Assembly (NCBI GenBank): GCA_964480515.1
Contig: CAYZOT010000005.1
Span: 62,001-126,000 of the forward strand
DNA: 64,000 nt
Reading direction: 5' to 3'
DNA from: Palauibacter sp964480515
GTDB lineage: Bacteria > Gemmatimonadota > Gemmatimonadetes > Palauibacterales > Palauibacteraceae
Made by a program: the position numbers and the translations under genes. Below are positions 51,665 through 60,514 of this stretch, in pieces. Numbering within the stretch: the first letter of the stretch is position 1; the number at the start of each line of letters is the position of its first letter. Under the pieces are notes generated by a model. The model did no database searches and was not told the DNA's origin. It worked only from the letters and a program-made list of their open reading frames with translations.

Positions 51665-52377
51665 TCCGTACCTGCGTTTTCTATACCGCCGCCGTACCGT
51701 CGACTATCCTCTTTTGCCTGTTGAGTGTCGCCGGTGGGCTTTTAGGTGCGAAACACGCGTTTTTCGATTGGGTACACCGAAACTGGGCCCGGGGTCTTTT
51801 ATGGGTGGCGGGGATTCGTATCGATATTGAGGGTCTTGAACACCTCGAAATCGGACGACCCCAAATCATTATGGCAAATCATCAATCCTTTTTGGACATA
51901 TGGGCCCTTATGTCGGTTCTCCCAGTGTCTCTTCGGTTCGTGGCGAAGGCAGAACTGGCTAAAGTCCCTTTGCTGGCGGTCGCCATGCGGGCTGCGGGCC
52001 ATGTATTTATCGATCGAGGCCGTGCATCGAGAACTGTCGATACGATTCGATTAGCAGGTACGCGCATGCACAAGGATGGATTGTCTCTGGTATTATTCCC
52101 AGAGGGCACACGTTCATATGACGGCAAACTCGGTCGCTTTCTTCGAGGTTCATTCGCACTCGCTATTGAGACTGGCGCGCACCTCGTTCCTGTGGCAGTA
52201 GATGGAGGGCATGTTGTCTGCCCGCGTGGAGCGTGGCGGGTCTCGTCGGGCACGTTATCGATCCGGTTGGCTCCAGCCGTATCTCTGTCTGAGTGTTCCC
52301 AAGCTGATCGAGAGCACCTAAGTGCAGATACCCGGGCAACGATTAAGGCTATGTTAGACAGGGCCCGAGACAGTTGA
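51661..52377 (+). CDS. plsC: 1-acyl-sn-glycerol-3-phosphate acyltransferase
   Basis: Makes phosphatidic acid by acylating lysophosphatidate at the inner membrane. The 238-aa protein has an N-terminal hydrophobic anchor, the HX4D motif in MANHQSFLDIW, and FPEGTRSYDG. It starts with GTG overlapping the thiL stop. The product feeds CdsA (60515), whose CDP-diacylglycerol would in turn supply the phosphatidyltransferase at 16823. Confidence 0.95.
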   Translation: MIRTCVFYTAAVPSTILFCLLSVAGGLLGAKHAFFDWVHRNWARGLLWVAGIRIDIEGLEHLEIGRPQIIMANHQSFLDIWALMSVLPVSLRFVAKAELAKVPLLAVAMRAAGHVFIDRGRASRTVDTIRLAGTRMHKDGLSLVLFPEGTRSYDGKLGRFLRGSFALAIETGAHLVPVAVDGGHVVCPRGAWRVSSGTLSIRLAPAVSLSECSQADREHLSADTRATIKAMLDRARDS

Positions 52378-52507
52378 GTGGACTTGTTCCTGGGGCATGA
52401 CGAGGGCATTTTCTAGTTAGTGGTGGATGATGCGGTCAAAACCGCGGGGTGGTGGGGCTCATCTCAATGAATCTCCTAAACATACAAATGAATGGCGAGG
52501 CAGCTGG

Positions 52508-53797
52508 GTGTTGACCATCGCAGAAGTTGTGGGTCGCGAGGTCATTGATTCACGCGGAAACCCAACGGTCGAGGCCGACGTACATCTTGAAAGTGGTGTT
52601 GTCGGGCGAGCAACGGTTCCGAGTGGGGCGTCAACCGGCGAACACGAAGCCGTTGAGCTTCGCGACCGTGACCAAGGTCGGTATTCTGGGAAAGGTGTAT
52701 TGAATGCGGTGTCGCACGTTAACGGCCCCATTGCGGACGCTGTGCGCGGTTTCGATGCGAGCGACCAACGCAGTCTCGATGAGAAGTTGATCGAACTCGA
52801 CGGTACTCCGAACAAAAGTGTGTTAGGTGCTAACGCAATTCTCGCCGTTTCCATGGCAACAGCCCGAGCAGCTGCGGCTGCTATGGGAGTGCAGCTATAT
52901 CGCCACTTAGGATCAGCCGGATCGGACACCTTGCCCGTGCCGATGATGAACATTCTGAACGGCGGTGCACATGCGAACAATACCGTCGACATTCAGGAGT
53001 TTATGGTAGTGCCTGTTGGCGCTTCATCGTTCTCGGAGGGGTTACGAGTGGGAGTCGAAGTCTTCCACTCGCTACGAGATCAGCTCTTGGCCAGTGGGCA
53101 TAGTACGGCTGTGGGAGATGAGGGTGGCGTGGCACCGAATCTCGGGTCAAATCAAGAAGCACTAGATTTGATTGTAGGTGCCATCGAAAACGCAGGGTAT
53201 GTGCCAGGTGTTGACGTTAGTCTGTCGCTTGATTGTGCCGCTTCCGAGCTATACCGACCGAAAGAGGGGCTGTATCGATTGGAGAGCAAAGGCGAGGCAG
53301 GTGAGCACAGTGCTTCCAAGATGATCGACCTCTATGCCAACTGGATCGAATCGTACCCGATTGTTTCGATTGAAGACGGGCTTGATGAAAATGACTGGGA
53401 AGGGTGGACTGAACTGACTGAGCAACTTGGCGGTCAGGTTCAACTAGTAGGGGATGACATATTCGTCACGAACGTCGACCGCCTTAGTCGGGGTATTGAT
53501 TCTGGGGTTGGAAACGCGATCCTCATTAAGCTGAACCAGATTGGGACAATCAGCGAAACTTTGGATGCGATTTCGTTGGCTGTCGATTCAGATTACAGAG
53601 TGGTCATTTCTCATCGGTCAGGAGAAACGGCTGACACCTTCATCTCGGATTTGGCTGTCGCTACAGGTGCAGGACAGATTAAGACTGGAAGTGCCTGTCG
53701 GTCCGAACGGGTCGCTAAGTACAACCAACTTCTTCGGATCGAGGAATGTTTAGGCAAAAAAGCCCGGTATCCGGGTTCCTCGGTGTACCAGAGTTGA
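52508..53797 (+). CDS. eno: Enolase
   Basis: Dehydrates 2-phosphoglycerate to phosphoenolpyruvate. The 429-aa protein has GREVIDSRGNPTVEADV, the catalytic loop VPSGASTGEHEAVEL, MMNILNGGAHANNTVD, SIEDGLDENDWEGW, and the C-terminal VISHRSGETADTFISDLAV and KTGSACRSERVAKYNQLL. GTG 52508 or TTG 52511 gives the standard N-terminus; the longer frame from 52427 is not supported. The FtsB/DivIC-like gene starts four bases after its stop. Confidence 0.96.
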   Translation: MLTIAEVVGREVIDSRGNPTVEADVHLESGVVGRATVPSGASTGEHEAVELRDRDQGRYSGKGVLNAVSHVNGPIADAVRGFDASDQRSLDEKLIELDGTPNKSVLGANAILAVSMATARAAAAAMGVQLYRHLGSAGSDTLPVPMMNILNGGAHANNTVDIQEFMVVPVGASSFSEGLRVGVEVFHSLRDQLLASGHSTAVGDEGGVAPNLGSNQEALDLIVGAIENAGYVPGVDVSLSLDCAASELYRPKEGLYRLESKGEAGEHSASKMIDLYANWIESYPIVSIEDGLDENDWEGWTELTEQLGGQVQLVGDDIFVTNVDRLSRGIDSGVGNAILIKLNQIGTISETLDAISLAVDSDYRVVISHRSGETADTFISDLAVATGAGQIKTGSACRSERVAKYNQLLRIEECLGKKARYPGSSVYQS

Positions 53798-53801
53798 TCG
53801 A

Positions 53802-54113
53802 ATGCCTGATGCCGTAAGTCGTATACTCAGTCGAACGATCGCGCTCGTAGTACTAGGTGCTACAGGCTATCAGCTAATCTTCGGTGGAGAATACCATCTT
53901 CGCGACCTTCAAAATCTGAAGCGTCAAGTCGCAATGAGAACGGTCGAGGTTGACTCGATGAGCGCAGAGTTGGACTCGACTCGGATTTGGGGAGATAGCC
54001 TCTTGAACAACTCCTGGGTGGTTGAACGTGTTGCACGTGAAAGGTATAGTTTCATCCGCTCCGGAGAGGTGTTAGTCAGGTTCATAGAGACTGATCAAAT
54101 AACGCCCGATTAG
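53802..54113 (+). CDS. FtsB/DivIC-like septum formation initiator
   Basis: A 103-aa single-pass protein: a short cytoplasmic N-terminus, one membrane segment (about residues 11-30), a coiled coil (about 33-65) and the conserved end VVERVARERYSFIRSGEVLVRF. This is the DivIC/FtsB plan; the order enolase-ftsB is classical. It would act with FtsL and FtsQ in the divisome. No promoter lies between it and enolase. Confidence 0.88.
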   Translation: MPDAVSRILSRTIALVVLGATGYQLIFGGEYHLRDLQNLKRQVAMRTVEVDSMSAELDSTRIWGDSLLNNSWVVERVARERYSFIRSGEVLVRFIETDQITPD

Positions 54114-54134
54114 GGAGGGTTTCTCTTCTTGGTC

Positions 54135-54162
54135 TTGACCCGAGCGTGATGAGTTTTAGGAT
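54135..54162 (+). promoter_or_regulatory. Candidate sigma70-type promoter for the tRNA
   Basis: TTGACC at 54135-54140 and TAGGAT at 54157-54162, separated by 16 bases, lie 14 bases ahead of the tRNA 5' end. The -35 is near consensus, the -10 is weaker. It fits a separate tRNA transcription unit ending at the terminator below. Confidence 0.5.
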
Positions 54163-54176
54163 TGCGCACACCTAGC

Positions 54177-54250
54177 GGCAGGGTAGCTCAGCCTGGTAGA
54201 GCAAGGGACTCATAAGCCCTGGGTCGCGGGTTCAAATCCCGCCCCTGCCA
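54177..54250 (+). tRNA. tRNA with CAT anticodon, probably elongator Met
   Basis: A full cloverleaf: acceptor GGCAGGG / CCCTGCC with discriminator A at 54250, D-arm GCTC / GAGC, anticodon loop CTCATAA (CAT at 54211-54213), and T-arm GCGGG-TTCAAAT-CCCGC. The pair next to the anticodon loop is A (54208) opposite G (54216), a mismatch. The first acceptor pair is G-C, so it is not an initiator tRNA (which has an unpaired first position). A lysidine-modified Ile tRNA also has a CAT anticodon and cannot be ruled out. CCA is not encoded. Confidence 0.93.
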
Positions 54251-54264
54251 TTTCGAGGGGAGTT

Positions 54265-54302
54265 AGGCACCGCACGGGAAACGGTGCGGTGCCTTTTTCT
54301 TT
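54265..54302 (+). terminator. Rho-independent terminator after the tRNA
   Basis: An 11-base perfect stem, AGGCACCGCAC (54265-54275) with GTGCGGTGCCT (54284-54294), closes an 8-base loop and runs into TTTTTCTTT. It is the clearest intrinsic terminator in the window and ends the tRNA transcript before the S9 peptidase gene. Confidence 0.93.
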
Positions 54303-54471
54303 GATTCTCGTACGGTTCCCGAAACTGTGCTGTAGCCGGCAAGAAAATTCCGAAACCAGCAGCAGCTTTCCGCAATTCATGGAGCCTTCGTCTATTGCGA
54401 GGTCAGAACTTGGGGTGTACCTGAAACTATGCAGTCGTGGCCCGACTTACCTGCAGAGAAGGAGTCTTCTC

Positions 54472-56499
54472 ATGAGATCTTACCCAGTATCTTGCAGCCT
54501 AATGACGCTCGTAGCTCTCGCGTTCGTGTTTTACAGTCCAGAAACACAGGCTCAGGAGAGATCCGCACGTCTTGAGGTTGATCATTATCTCGATTGGGAG
54601 TTCGTCCGAAATCCTCAGCTTTCTCCGGATGCAAGCCAGTTGATCTACGTGCGTGAATGGATCGATAAGGTCAACGACAGGCATGCTTCTGAAGTATGGA
54701 TCATGGACGCGAATGGTAGCCGGAACCGCTTCTTACTAGAGGGTGGATCCCCAGCGTGGTCTCCGGATGGGACCAGGGTCGCTTTCGTGAAGGAGGGTGA
54801 ACCACAAGGCGCTCAGATTTTTGTGCGCTGGATGGATGCGGAGGGGGCGGTGTCACAGGTGACTAGACTGACGGAATCTCCCTCAAGTCTTCAGTGGTCT
54901 CCAGACGGTAGGTGGCTCTCCTTCAATGTTGTGGATGAAGCTCCGTTGGATCCGGCATGGCGGCTTGAGATGCCCCAGCGCCCGGAAGGTGCGGATTGGA
55001 CGGCCCCTCCGAGGATTGTGGAGAAGCTTAACTACAGACGTGATGGCTCTGGGTGGTCTCCAGTGGGATCACGGCATATCTATGTTGTATCGGCGTCCGG
55101 AGGCGCAGCTCGGCGTGTCACCAGCGGGGACTTCGACCATGGTTCACCCCAATGGATGCCGGATGGACTGAGCATCTTGTTTTCCGGTCTAAGGGCCAAC
55201 GATGCCGAGTATCAGTACCGTGAGTCTGCGCTCTATTCCGTAGATGTATCGTCGGGGAGCATCCGGCAGGTTACAACGCGCCGGGGAAGCGAGACTAGCC
55301 CACTGCCGTCGCCTGACGGAAGCTTGATTGCCTACCAGGGCAACGAGTTCACGACTGATACGTACGTGGAGCGAGAACTGTATGTGATGAATGCGGATGG
55401 CTCTGGTTCCCGAGTGATCGCCCGTGAAGTAGGGGGAATCAGCGGCGTGACTTGGGCTGCCGATGGACGTGGCCTGTATTTCACATCATCAATGCGTGGA
55501 ACCTCAAACCTTTGGTTTGCGCCACTCAGTGGAGAGCCGCGGAGTGTCACCGAGGGCAACCACATGCTCTCAAGCACAGACATCGCGGATAATGGATCGG
55601 TAGTCGGAGTGCGAACATCGTACCATGAACCAGGTAGCCTAGTTAGCTATTCGCTCAACAGTCCCAGCAAGATCCGTGTCCTTAAGAGGACGAATGAAAC
55701 GGTGCTGGCTCAGGTGCAATTAGGCGAGGTCGAAGAGATTTGGTACGAGTCGGTCGATGGGCTCCAGATCCAAGGTTGGATCAACAAACCGCCCGACTTC
55801 GATAGCGAAAAAAAATATCCACTTATTCTGCGCATCCACGGTGGTCCGCACTCGATGTATAACTCGGGGTTCGATTTCAAGAATCAGAATCATGCAGCCA
55901 ACGATTACGTTGTATTGTACACGAACCCGAGGGGCAGCTCAGGCTACGGTTCGAATTTTGGGAACGCCATCAACTACGCCTATCCATCCATGGACTACGA
56001 TGATTTGATGGTCGGTGTCGATTCGTTGATAGCTCGAGGCTACATCGACGAGAGGAACCTCTTTGTGTATGGAGGCTCAGGGGGTGGGGTGCTGACTTCT
56101 TGGATCGTAGGCCACACAAATCGCTTCACAGCTGCTGTTGCAAAGGCACCTGTGACGAACTGGACGAGCTTCGTGGGTACCACTGACGGATCGAGCTGGT
56201 ACTTCGATTTCGAGAAACACTTCTGGGAAGACCCGTCGGAGCATTTGCAGCGCTCGCCGATCATGTACGTCGGCAATGTCACGACACCCACGATGGTCAT
56301 GACGGGTGAACGGGATCTACGTACGCCGATGGAACAGACGGAACAGTTCTACCGCGCGCTCAAGCTTCGCCAGATTCCGACGGCGATGGTTCGTCTCACA
56401 GACGGGTGGCACAGTCGGAGTCGTCCCCCGACGAACTTCATACGTGTGCAGTTGTTACTGAGGAACTGGTTTGACCGCTACAAGGTTGAAGACCACTGA
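54472..56499 (+). CDS. Exported S9-family prolyl-oligopeptidase-like serine peptidase, second copy
   Basis: A 675-aa paralogue of the protein at 7007, with the same layout: signal peptide (hydrophobic segment ending in PETQAQE), a beta-propeller with WSPDG repeats, and a C-terminal hydrolase domain with Ser536 (GGSGGG), Asp615 (GERDLRTP) and His647 (DGWHSRSRP). ATG 54472 has AAGGAG 8 bases upstream; the frame to 54289 runs through the tRNA terminator and is rejected. Substrate preference may differ between the two copies. It is probably monocistronic. Confidence 0.9.
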   Translation: MRSYPVSCSLMTLVALAFVFYSPETQAQERSARLEVDHYLDWEFVRNPQLSPDASQLIYVREWIDKVNDRHASEVWIMDANGSRNRFLLEGGSPAWSPDGTRVAFVKEGEPQGAQIFVRWMDAEGAVSQVTRLTESPSSLQWSPDGRWLSFNVVDEAPLDPAWRLEMPQRPEGADWTAPPRIVEKLNYRRDGSGWSPVGSRHIYVVSASGGAARRVTSGDFDHGSPQWMPDGLSILFSGLRANDAEYQYRESALYSVDVSSGSIRQVTTRRGSETSPLPSPDGSLIAYQGNEFTTDTYVERELYVMNADGSGSRVIAREVGGISGVTWAADGRGLYFTSSMRGTSNLWFAPLSGEPRSVTEGNHMLSSTDIADNGSVVGVRTSYHEPGSLVSYSLNSPSKIRVLKRTNETVLAQVQLGEVEEIWYESVDGLQIQGWINKPPDFDSEKKYPLILRIHGGPHSMYNSGFDFKNQNHAANDYVVLYTNPRGSSGYGSNFGNAINYAYPSMDYDDLMVGVDSLIARGYIDERNLFVYGGSGGGVLTSWIVGHTNRFTAAVAKAPVTNWTSFVGTTDGSSWYFDFEKHFWEDPSEHLQRSPIMYVGNVTTPTMVMTGERDLRTPMEQTEQFYRALKLRQIPTAMVRLTDGWHSRSRPPTNFIRVQLLLRNWFDRYKVEDH

Positions 56500-56795
56500 T
56501 CGTGTGACTGCAGACTGATAAGGAACGTTACCTCCCATTTGCGGAGATGAGATGATGTGGAAAGCGGAGAGGGGGCGGGTCAACACTAGCTGGGAGACTA
56601 AATCGAGCTGAATCTAATCAGGAATGGCTACTAATTTGAGCAGCAGTCACTAGAGGTCGTTGATGTAAATGGCAAATGTTACCGCAAGAATTGGAACCAT
56701 TTACAAATGGTCGGTACATTCTCGATGAATTCAGTTGCATCAGTGGTCCCCATGTGCATTTGTCGTTAACTGGAGCCGCTCGGAAAGGAGGCATA
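56500..56795. other. Gap before the porin gene
   Basis: Almost 300 bases without a gene. The ATG-initiated frame that starts at 56676 has no conserved residues before the porin signal peptide. The only structure I see is the perfect palindrome at 56696-56711. No clear promoter or terminator stands out. Confidence 0.5.
56696..56711. promoter_or_regulatory. Perfect palindrome upstream of the porin gene
   Basis: ACCATTT-AC-AAATGGT, a 16-base perfect inverted repeat 84 bases before the porin start. It looks like a transcription-factor operator; it is not a PhoB-type direct repeat, so the phosphate regulation known for OprP is not indicated. The cognate regulator is unknown. Confidence 0.4.
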
Positions 56796-57965
56796 TTGAA
56801 GGTTTGGTATCAGAAAGGAATTGCGGTGCTCTTCGTCTTGGGGGCCCTTGTTGTACCCGTTGCAGGACAAGTTCAAGTCACATCCGGTGCGACACGGATT
56901 GACTTGTCGGGCCGTTTGCATCTCCAGACGGCTACAAGTAGCTGTTCAAGCTTCAGCCCTGGAGTGACGGATTCGGTCTGTTCTAGCGACGTGGCAGGAC
57001 TTGACATGTTTATTCGACGAGCCCGACTAACTTTCGATGTTCATTTGAATGATTGGATTAGCGGAAAATTTCAGCCGGATTTTGGCACGGTGGACGGAGT
57101 CGAGATCAAGGATGCCTACGGTCGACTCAACCTCAATCCGGCAGCGGATAATACGCATGCACAGATCACAATGGGTCGCTTTAAGCGACCATTTGATGCA
57201 TTCCAGATGAGGTCCTCGACGCAAACTCTCACGATTGAGCGCGGTATCGATGTGGCTGGGATTTTGGATGAGACTGGACTGTCACTCGATGAACTCACCA
57301 CGAGGAACCGACTTTCTGATCGTGATATAGGTGTGATGGTTGATGGTGGAGATGCGAATGATCGTTTCCATTATTGGGTTGGTGTGTTCAATGGCCGTTT
57401 CGGGACTGCGAATGAGTCGATTGTGGCGCAGAAACAGTTTATTGGGCGTGGCCAAGTCAATTTGATGGATGGCGACAATCCGCTTGCGATCGCTGGCGCG
57501 GTTGCCTTCACTGGCACCCCGTTTACAAACTCAGATGGAACACTTGGATCACGCTATGTCGGCAACGTCGAAGTGTCTGCCGAACTAGGTGATTTGCTGG
57601 TAGGTCCTCATGTGATGGCCGGGCTCGTATTCGGGAAAAACACTCTCGAAAACGATTCGGGAACCTCACCTGATCTCGCTGACGGCGACTCCCTCGCTGA
57701 CATGCTTACGTGGCAGGTGATCGGCTCTTGGAAGACCGATGTTGGGGATGCCTACTTTTTCGAGGCGATTGAACCTTTATTTCGGATCACCATGGCCGAT
57801 CCCAATCGCGATCTTACGGATGACGTTGTTTATGGGTTGACACCGGGTGTACAGATTTTTTTTCGGGGGCAAAACAAGCTCGCGCTTAACTGGGACTTCA
57901 TTTTTCTAGGTGGCGATCGTGGGTCGGAAAACTCCTTCAAGGCGCAGTACCAATTCCATTTCTAG
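56796..57965 (+). CDS. Phosphate-selective porin O/P-family outer-membrane protein
   Basis: A 389-aa predicted beta-barrel of the OprO/OprP family. A signal peptide (IAVLFVLGALVVPVAGQ) is followed by RIDLSGRLHLQT, the family segment FIRRARLTFDVHLNDWISGKFQPDFG, VEIKDAYGRLNL, and GRFKRPFD; the last residue is Phe after alternating residues, the usual barrel end signal. Transport specificity cannot be read; despite the family name, members are not always phosphate-selective. TTG 56796 follows a strong AAAGGAGG. It proves an outer membrane. Confidence 0.87.
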   Translation: MKVWYQKGIAVLFVLGALVVPVAGQVQVTSGATRIDLSGRLHLQTATSSCSSFSPGVTDSVCSSDVAGLDMFIRRARLTFDVHLNDWISGKFQPDFGTVDGVEIKDAYGRLNLNPAADNTHAQITMGRFKRPFDAFQMRSSTQTLTIERGIDVAGILDETGLSLDELTTRNRLSDRDIGVMVDGGDANDRFHYWVGVFNGRFGTANESIVAQKQFIGRGQVNLMDGDNPLAIAGAVAFTGTPFTNSDGTLGSRYVGNVEVSAELGDLLVGPHVMAGLVFGKNTLENDSGTSPDLADGDSLADMLTWQVIGSWKTDVGDAYFFEAIEPLFRITMADPNRDLTDDVVYGLTPGVQIFFRGQNKLALNWDFIFLGGDRGSENSFKAQYQFHF

Positions 57966-58144
57966 CACACAAGCCTGCTGTATGACGAAACAAACAGAAG
58001 GAGCGACGATCCCTCACCCCAGCCACCGCCTTCAGCCCACCTTGGCTGAGCACGAAAAGAAGGACCAGTAAACTTCTGCTGTTCAGAGAACATCCGAGGT
58101 TCATCTGTCCTGCATTTCAATTGGCCGTGGGGTAACTTGTACCT

Positions 58145-59692
58145 ATGAGTTCAGCAGATGATGTGAAAAATGGAATTCGTAACCCCCAATCAAGTTTGGG
58201 AAAATCGTTGAATGACGAATCTCAGACTAACGTGCGGGCTCTCGTCCGTTTTTCTGGGGAGCTATCAACGAAAGCACGACGTACCCGAGCCCGGTTCCAG
58301 AAGAGGCTCGCAGTCAACCTCCGGGATGCGTTTACGGCAGAAGGCGTAAACGCGACCGTCCGTCGCGATTGGAGTCGCTTGTGGGTAGAAGCTACCGACG
58401 CTGCTGTGTTTGGTCCCCTGTGTCGGACCTTTGGTATCTCGAGCTGTTCACCCCTGACGGGGGAGTGCGAGGCGGAACTCGAAACGATCGTTTCGACTGG
58501 GCAGGAGCTATTTGCTGATGCGGTGCAGGGTAAGACGTATGCGGTTCGAGCTCGACGCTCTGGATCGCACGTCTTCTCGTCAGCGGACGTTCATAAGCAT
58601 TTAGGTGCTGCTTTGAACCCCGGTGCGACGGTAAATCTCAATGACCCACAAGTGACGGTGTACGTTGAGGTGCGAGATGGGCGGGTATTCTTCTATGAAA
58701 ACTCCGTTCCGGGACCCTCCGGTCTCCCCTTAGGTGTTCAGGGACGGGCCCTTGCCCTTATTTCGGGAGGTTTCGATTCACCCGTGGCGGCTTGGATGGC
58801 ATTACGTCGCGGAATCCAACTCGACTATGTTTTCTGCAACCTTGGGGGTAGCGCGTACGAACGGATGGTCGTTGAGGTTAGTAAGGTGTTGGCGGATCGT
58901 TGGAGCTACGGAACGCACCCGAAACTCCATGTGCTTCATTTCGGCCCCGTGGTTCAAGCGATGCAAGCTCGTGCCAAGCCTGCTTACTTACAGGTCGTTC
59001 TCAAGCGACTTATGTACCGTGCTGCTGCAAAAATTGCCTTGCAGGTGGGAGCAGAGGCCATCGTGACGGGTGAATCTGTAGGCCAAGTCTCTTCGCAAAC
59101 TCTTACGAACCTCCGGGCAATTGAAGACGCGTCATCGGTTCCTGTCCTTCGACCCCTGTTAGGTTTCCATAAAGAGGAAATTATTGATCGGGCTCGGGAA
59201 ATTGGCACCCACGATCTCTCATCTCGTGTACGCGAGTATTGCGACTTGGTCCCAAATCGACCTGTGACAGCTTCATCGCCTGAAGATGCCCGAACGCAGG
59301 AAGAGGCTGTCGGGTTAGAGGAGTTGAACAAGGCGATCAGTGAACGAAACGAAGTTGACCTGCGGTCCCTGCGTCCGGAAGAGATGGTAGGTGCTGCTCT
59401 ATACATAACTACTGTTCCTGAAAAAGCTACGGTGATAGATACACGGGCTGTAGAGGCTTTTGAGGCTTGGCACTGGCCAGGGGCGACTAGACGCGACCTG
59501 GGGGACTTGGAGTCACAATTTCGAGATCTTGATAAATCGGAGACCTACGTGTTGTGTTGCGCAGAGGGTATTCGAACAGCCTACGTGGCCGAACTCATGC
59601 AACGACAGGGTTACGAGGCCTACTCCTTTCTCGGAGGGGCTCCAGGCATGAGACGTGTCCGATCGCGCACGACACCTCATATGGCAGAGTAG
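58145..59692 (+). CDS. thiI: tRNA 4-thiouridine synthase ThiI with C-terminal rhodanese domain
   Basis: Adenylates and thiolates uridine 8 of tRNA. The 515-aa protein has a THUMP/ferredoxin-like N-terminus (RFSGELSTKARRTRARF, TYAVRARRSG), the PP-loop in LISGGFDSPVAAW, the GESVGQVSSQTLTNL block, and a rhodanese domain near the end (YVLCCAEGIRTAY) whose cysteine would carry the persulfide. The family position of the second cysteine is REYCDLVP. The C-terminal rhodanese domain is the E. coli form and is absent in some bacteria. Start ATG 58145. Confidence 0.93.
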   Translation: MSSADDVKNGIRNPQSSLGKSLNDESQTNVRALVRFSGELSTKARRTRARFQKRLAVNLRDAFTAEGVNATVRRDWSRLWVEATDAAVFGPLCRTFGISSCSPLTGECEAELETIVSTGQELFADAVQGKTYAVRARRSGSHVFSSADVHKHLGAALNPGATVNLNDPQVTVYVEVRDGRVFFYENSVPGPSGLPLGVQGRALALISGGFDSPVAAWMALRRGIQLDYVFCNLGGSAYERMVVEVSKVLADRWSYGTHPKLHVLHFGPVVQAMQARAKPAYLQVVLKRLMYRAAAKIALQVGAEAIVTGESVGQVSSQTLTNLRAIEDASSVPVLRPLLGFHKEEIIDRAREIGTHDLSSRVREYCDLVPNRPVTASSPEDARTQEEAVGLEELNKAISERNEVDLRSLRPEEMVGAALYITTVPEKATVIDTRAVEAFEAWHWPGATRRDLGDLESQFRDLDKSETYVLCCAEGIRTAYVAELMQRQGYEAYSFLGGAPGMRRVRSRTTPHMAE

Positions 59693-59712
59693 GGGGGGGC
59701 TTTCTTGACGAA

Positions 59713-60498
59713 ATGTCCCAGCAGAGTCAAATGCCAGAACACATGAGCCAAGACACACCAAGCAAGACGGCTACACTCGATGCCGTGCGGACAGGGCCTG
59801 CGTTAACACACGTTGCCATCATTATGGATGGGAATGGTCGATGGGCGGGTCAGCGCGACCTACCACGTTGGGAAGGACATCGCGCTGGCATGGGAGCAGT
59901 GCGAGAGGTCATCGAAGGAGCGGCATCCGCCGGGATAGCTCATCTTACGCTCTATGCCTTTTCGGAAGAAAACTGGTCCCGTGCTCCCATGGAAGTGGCA
60001 GCTCTTATGACATTGCTAGAGGAATATGTTAAAAAAGAACGAGATAAATTGGCCGACCGGGGAATTCGGGTGACGGTGTTCGGGGATATTGACCGACTCC
60101 CGGCTGGAGCACGAGGAGCGATTGAACAACTGGAGGATACGACCGCGGAGGGAGAACGTTTGCAGGTCCATCTCGCTATCAGTTACGGTTCGAAAAGCGA
60201 GATTGTCACAGCGGCACGAACACTTGCGAAGAAGTGTCAGGATGGAGAACTGGCTCCGGAAGATATTACGCAGGAGCTCTTCGCAGGTGAACTTTTCACT
60301 CACGATTGGCCAGACCCTGATCTCCTGATTCGGACTTCGGGAGAGCTGCGGATCTCCAACTTTTTACTATGGCAACTTGCTTATGCTGAAATTTTTGTTA
60401 CTGACATATTATGGCCCGATTTCACACGTGAACACTTGTTTGGCGCGTTGATCGATTATCGTAATCGTGATCGGCGATTTGGCTTAGTGGACGCGTGA
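59713..60498 (+). CDS. uppS: Undecaprenyl diphosphate synthase
   Basis: Makes the C55 lipid carrier for cell-wall synthesis. The 261-aa protein has VAIIMDGNGRWAG near the N-terminus, LTLYAFSEENWSRA, and the C-terminal DLLIRTSGELRISNFLLWQ. The first 30 residues, with several Met and a Ser/Gln-rich run, lie before the conserved core; ATG 59713 is the first in-frame Met past the thiI stop, and later Met codons (59731, 59743) are possible. It begins the uppS-cdsA-dxr-rseP block. Confidence 0.96.
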   Translation: MSQQSQMPEHMSQDTPSKTATLDAVRTGPALTHVAIIMDGNGRWAGQRDLPRWEGHRAGMGAVREVIEGAASAGIAHLTLYAFSEENWSRAPMEVAALMTLLEEYVKKERDKLADRGIRVTVFGDIDRLPAGARGAIEQLEDTTAEGERLQVHLAISYGSKSEIVTAARTLAKKCQDGELAPEDITQELFAGELFTHDWPDPDLLIRTSGELRISNFLLWQLAYAEIFVTDILWPDFTREHLFGALIDYRNRDRRFGLVDA

Positions 60499-60514
60499 TC
60501 GACTCCGGAGGCGT

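Noticed and set aside
52427..52507. Enolase N-terminal extension
   Set aside because: Enolase begins right at the conserved segment after GTG 52508.
54289..54471. Long N-terminal extension of the second S9 peptidase frame
   Set aside because: It starts inside the tRNA terminator and would bury the signal peptide; ATG 54472 has a proper ribosome site.
59554..59712. uppS extension overlapping thiI
   Set aside because: It lies within the thiI coding sequence and is not conserved.
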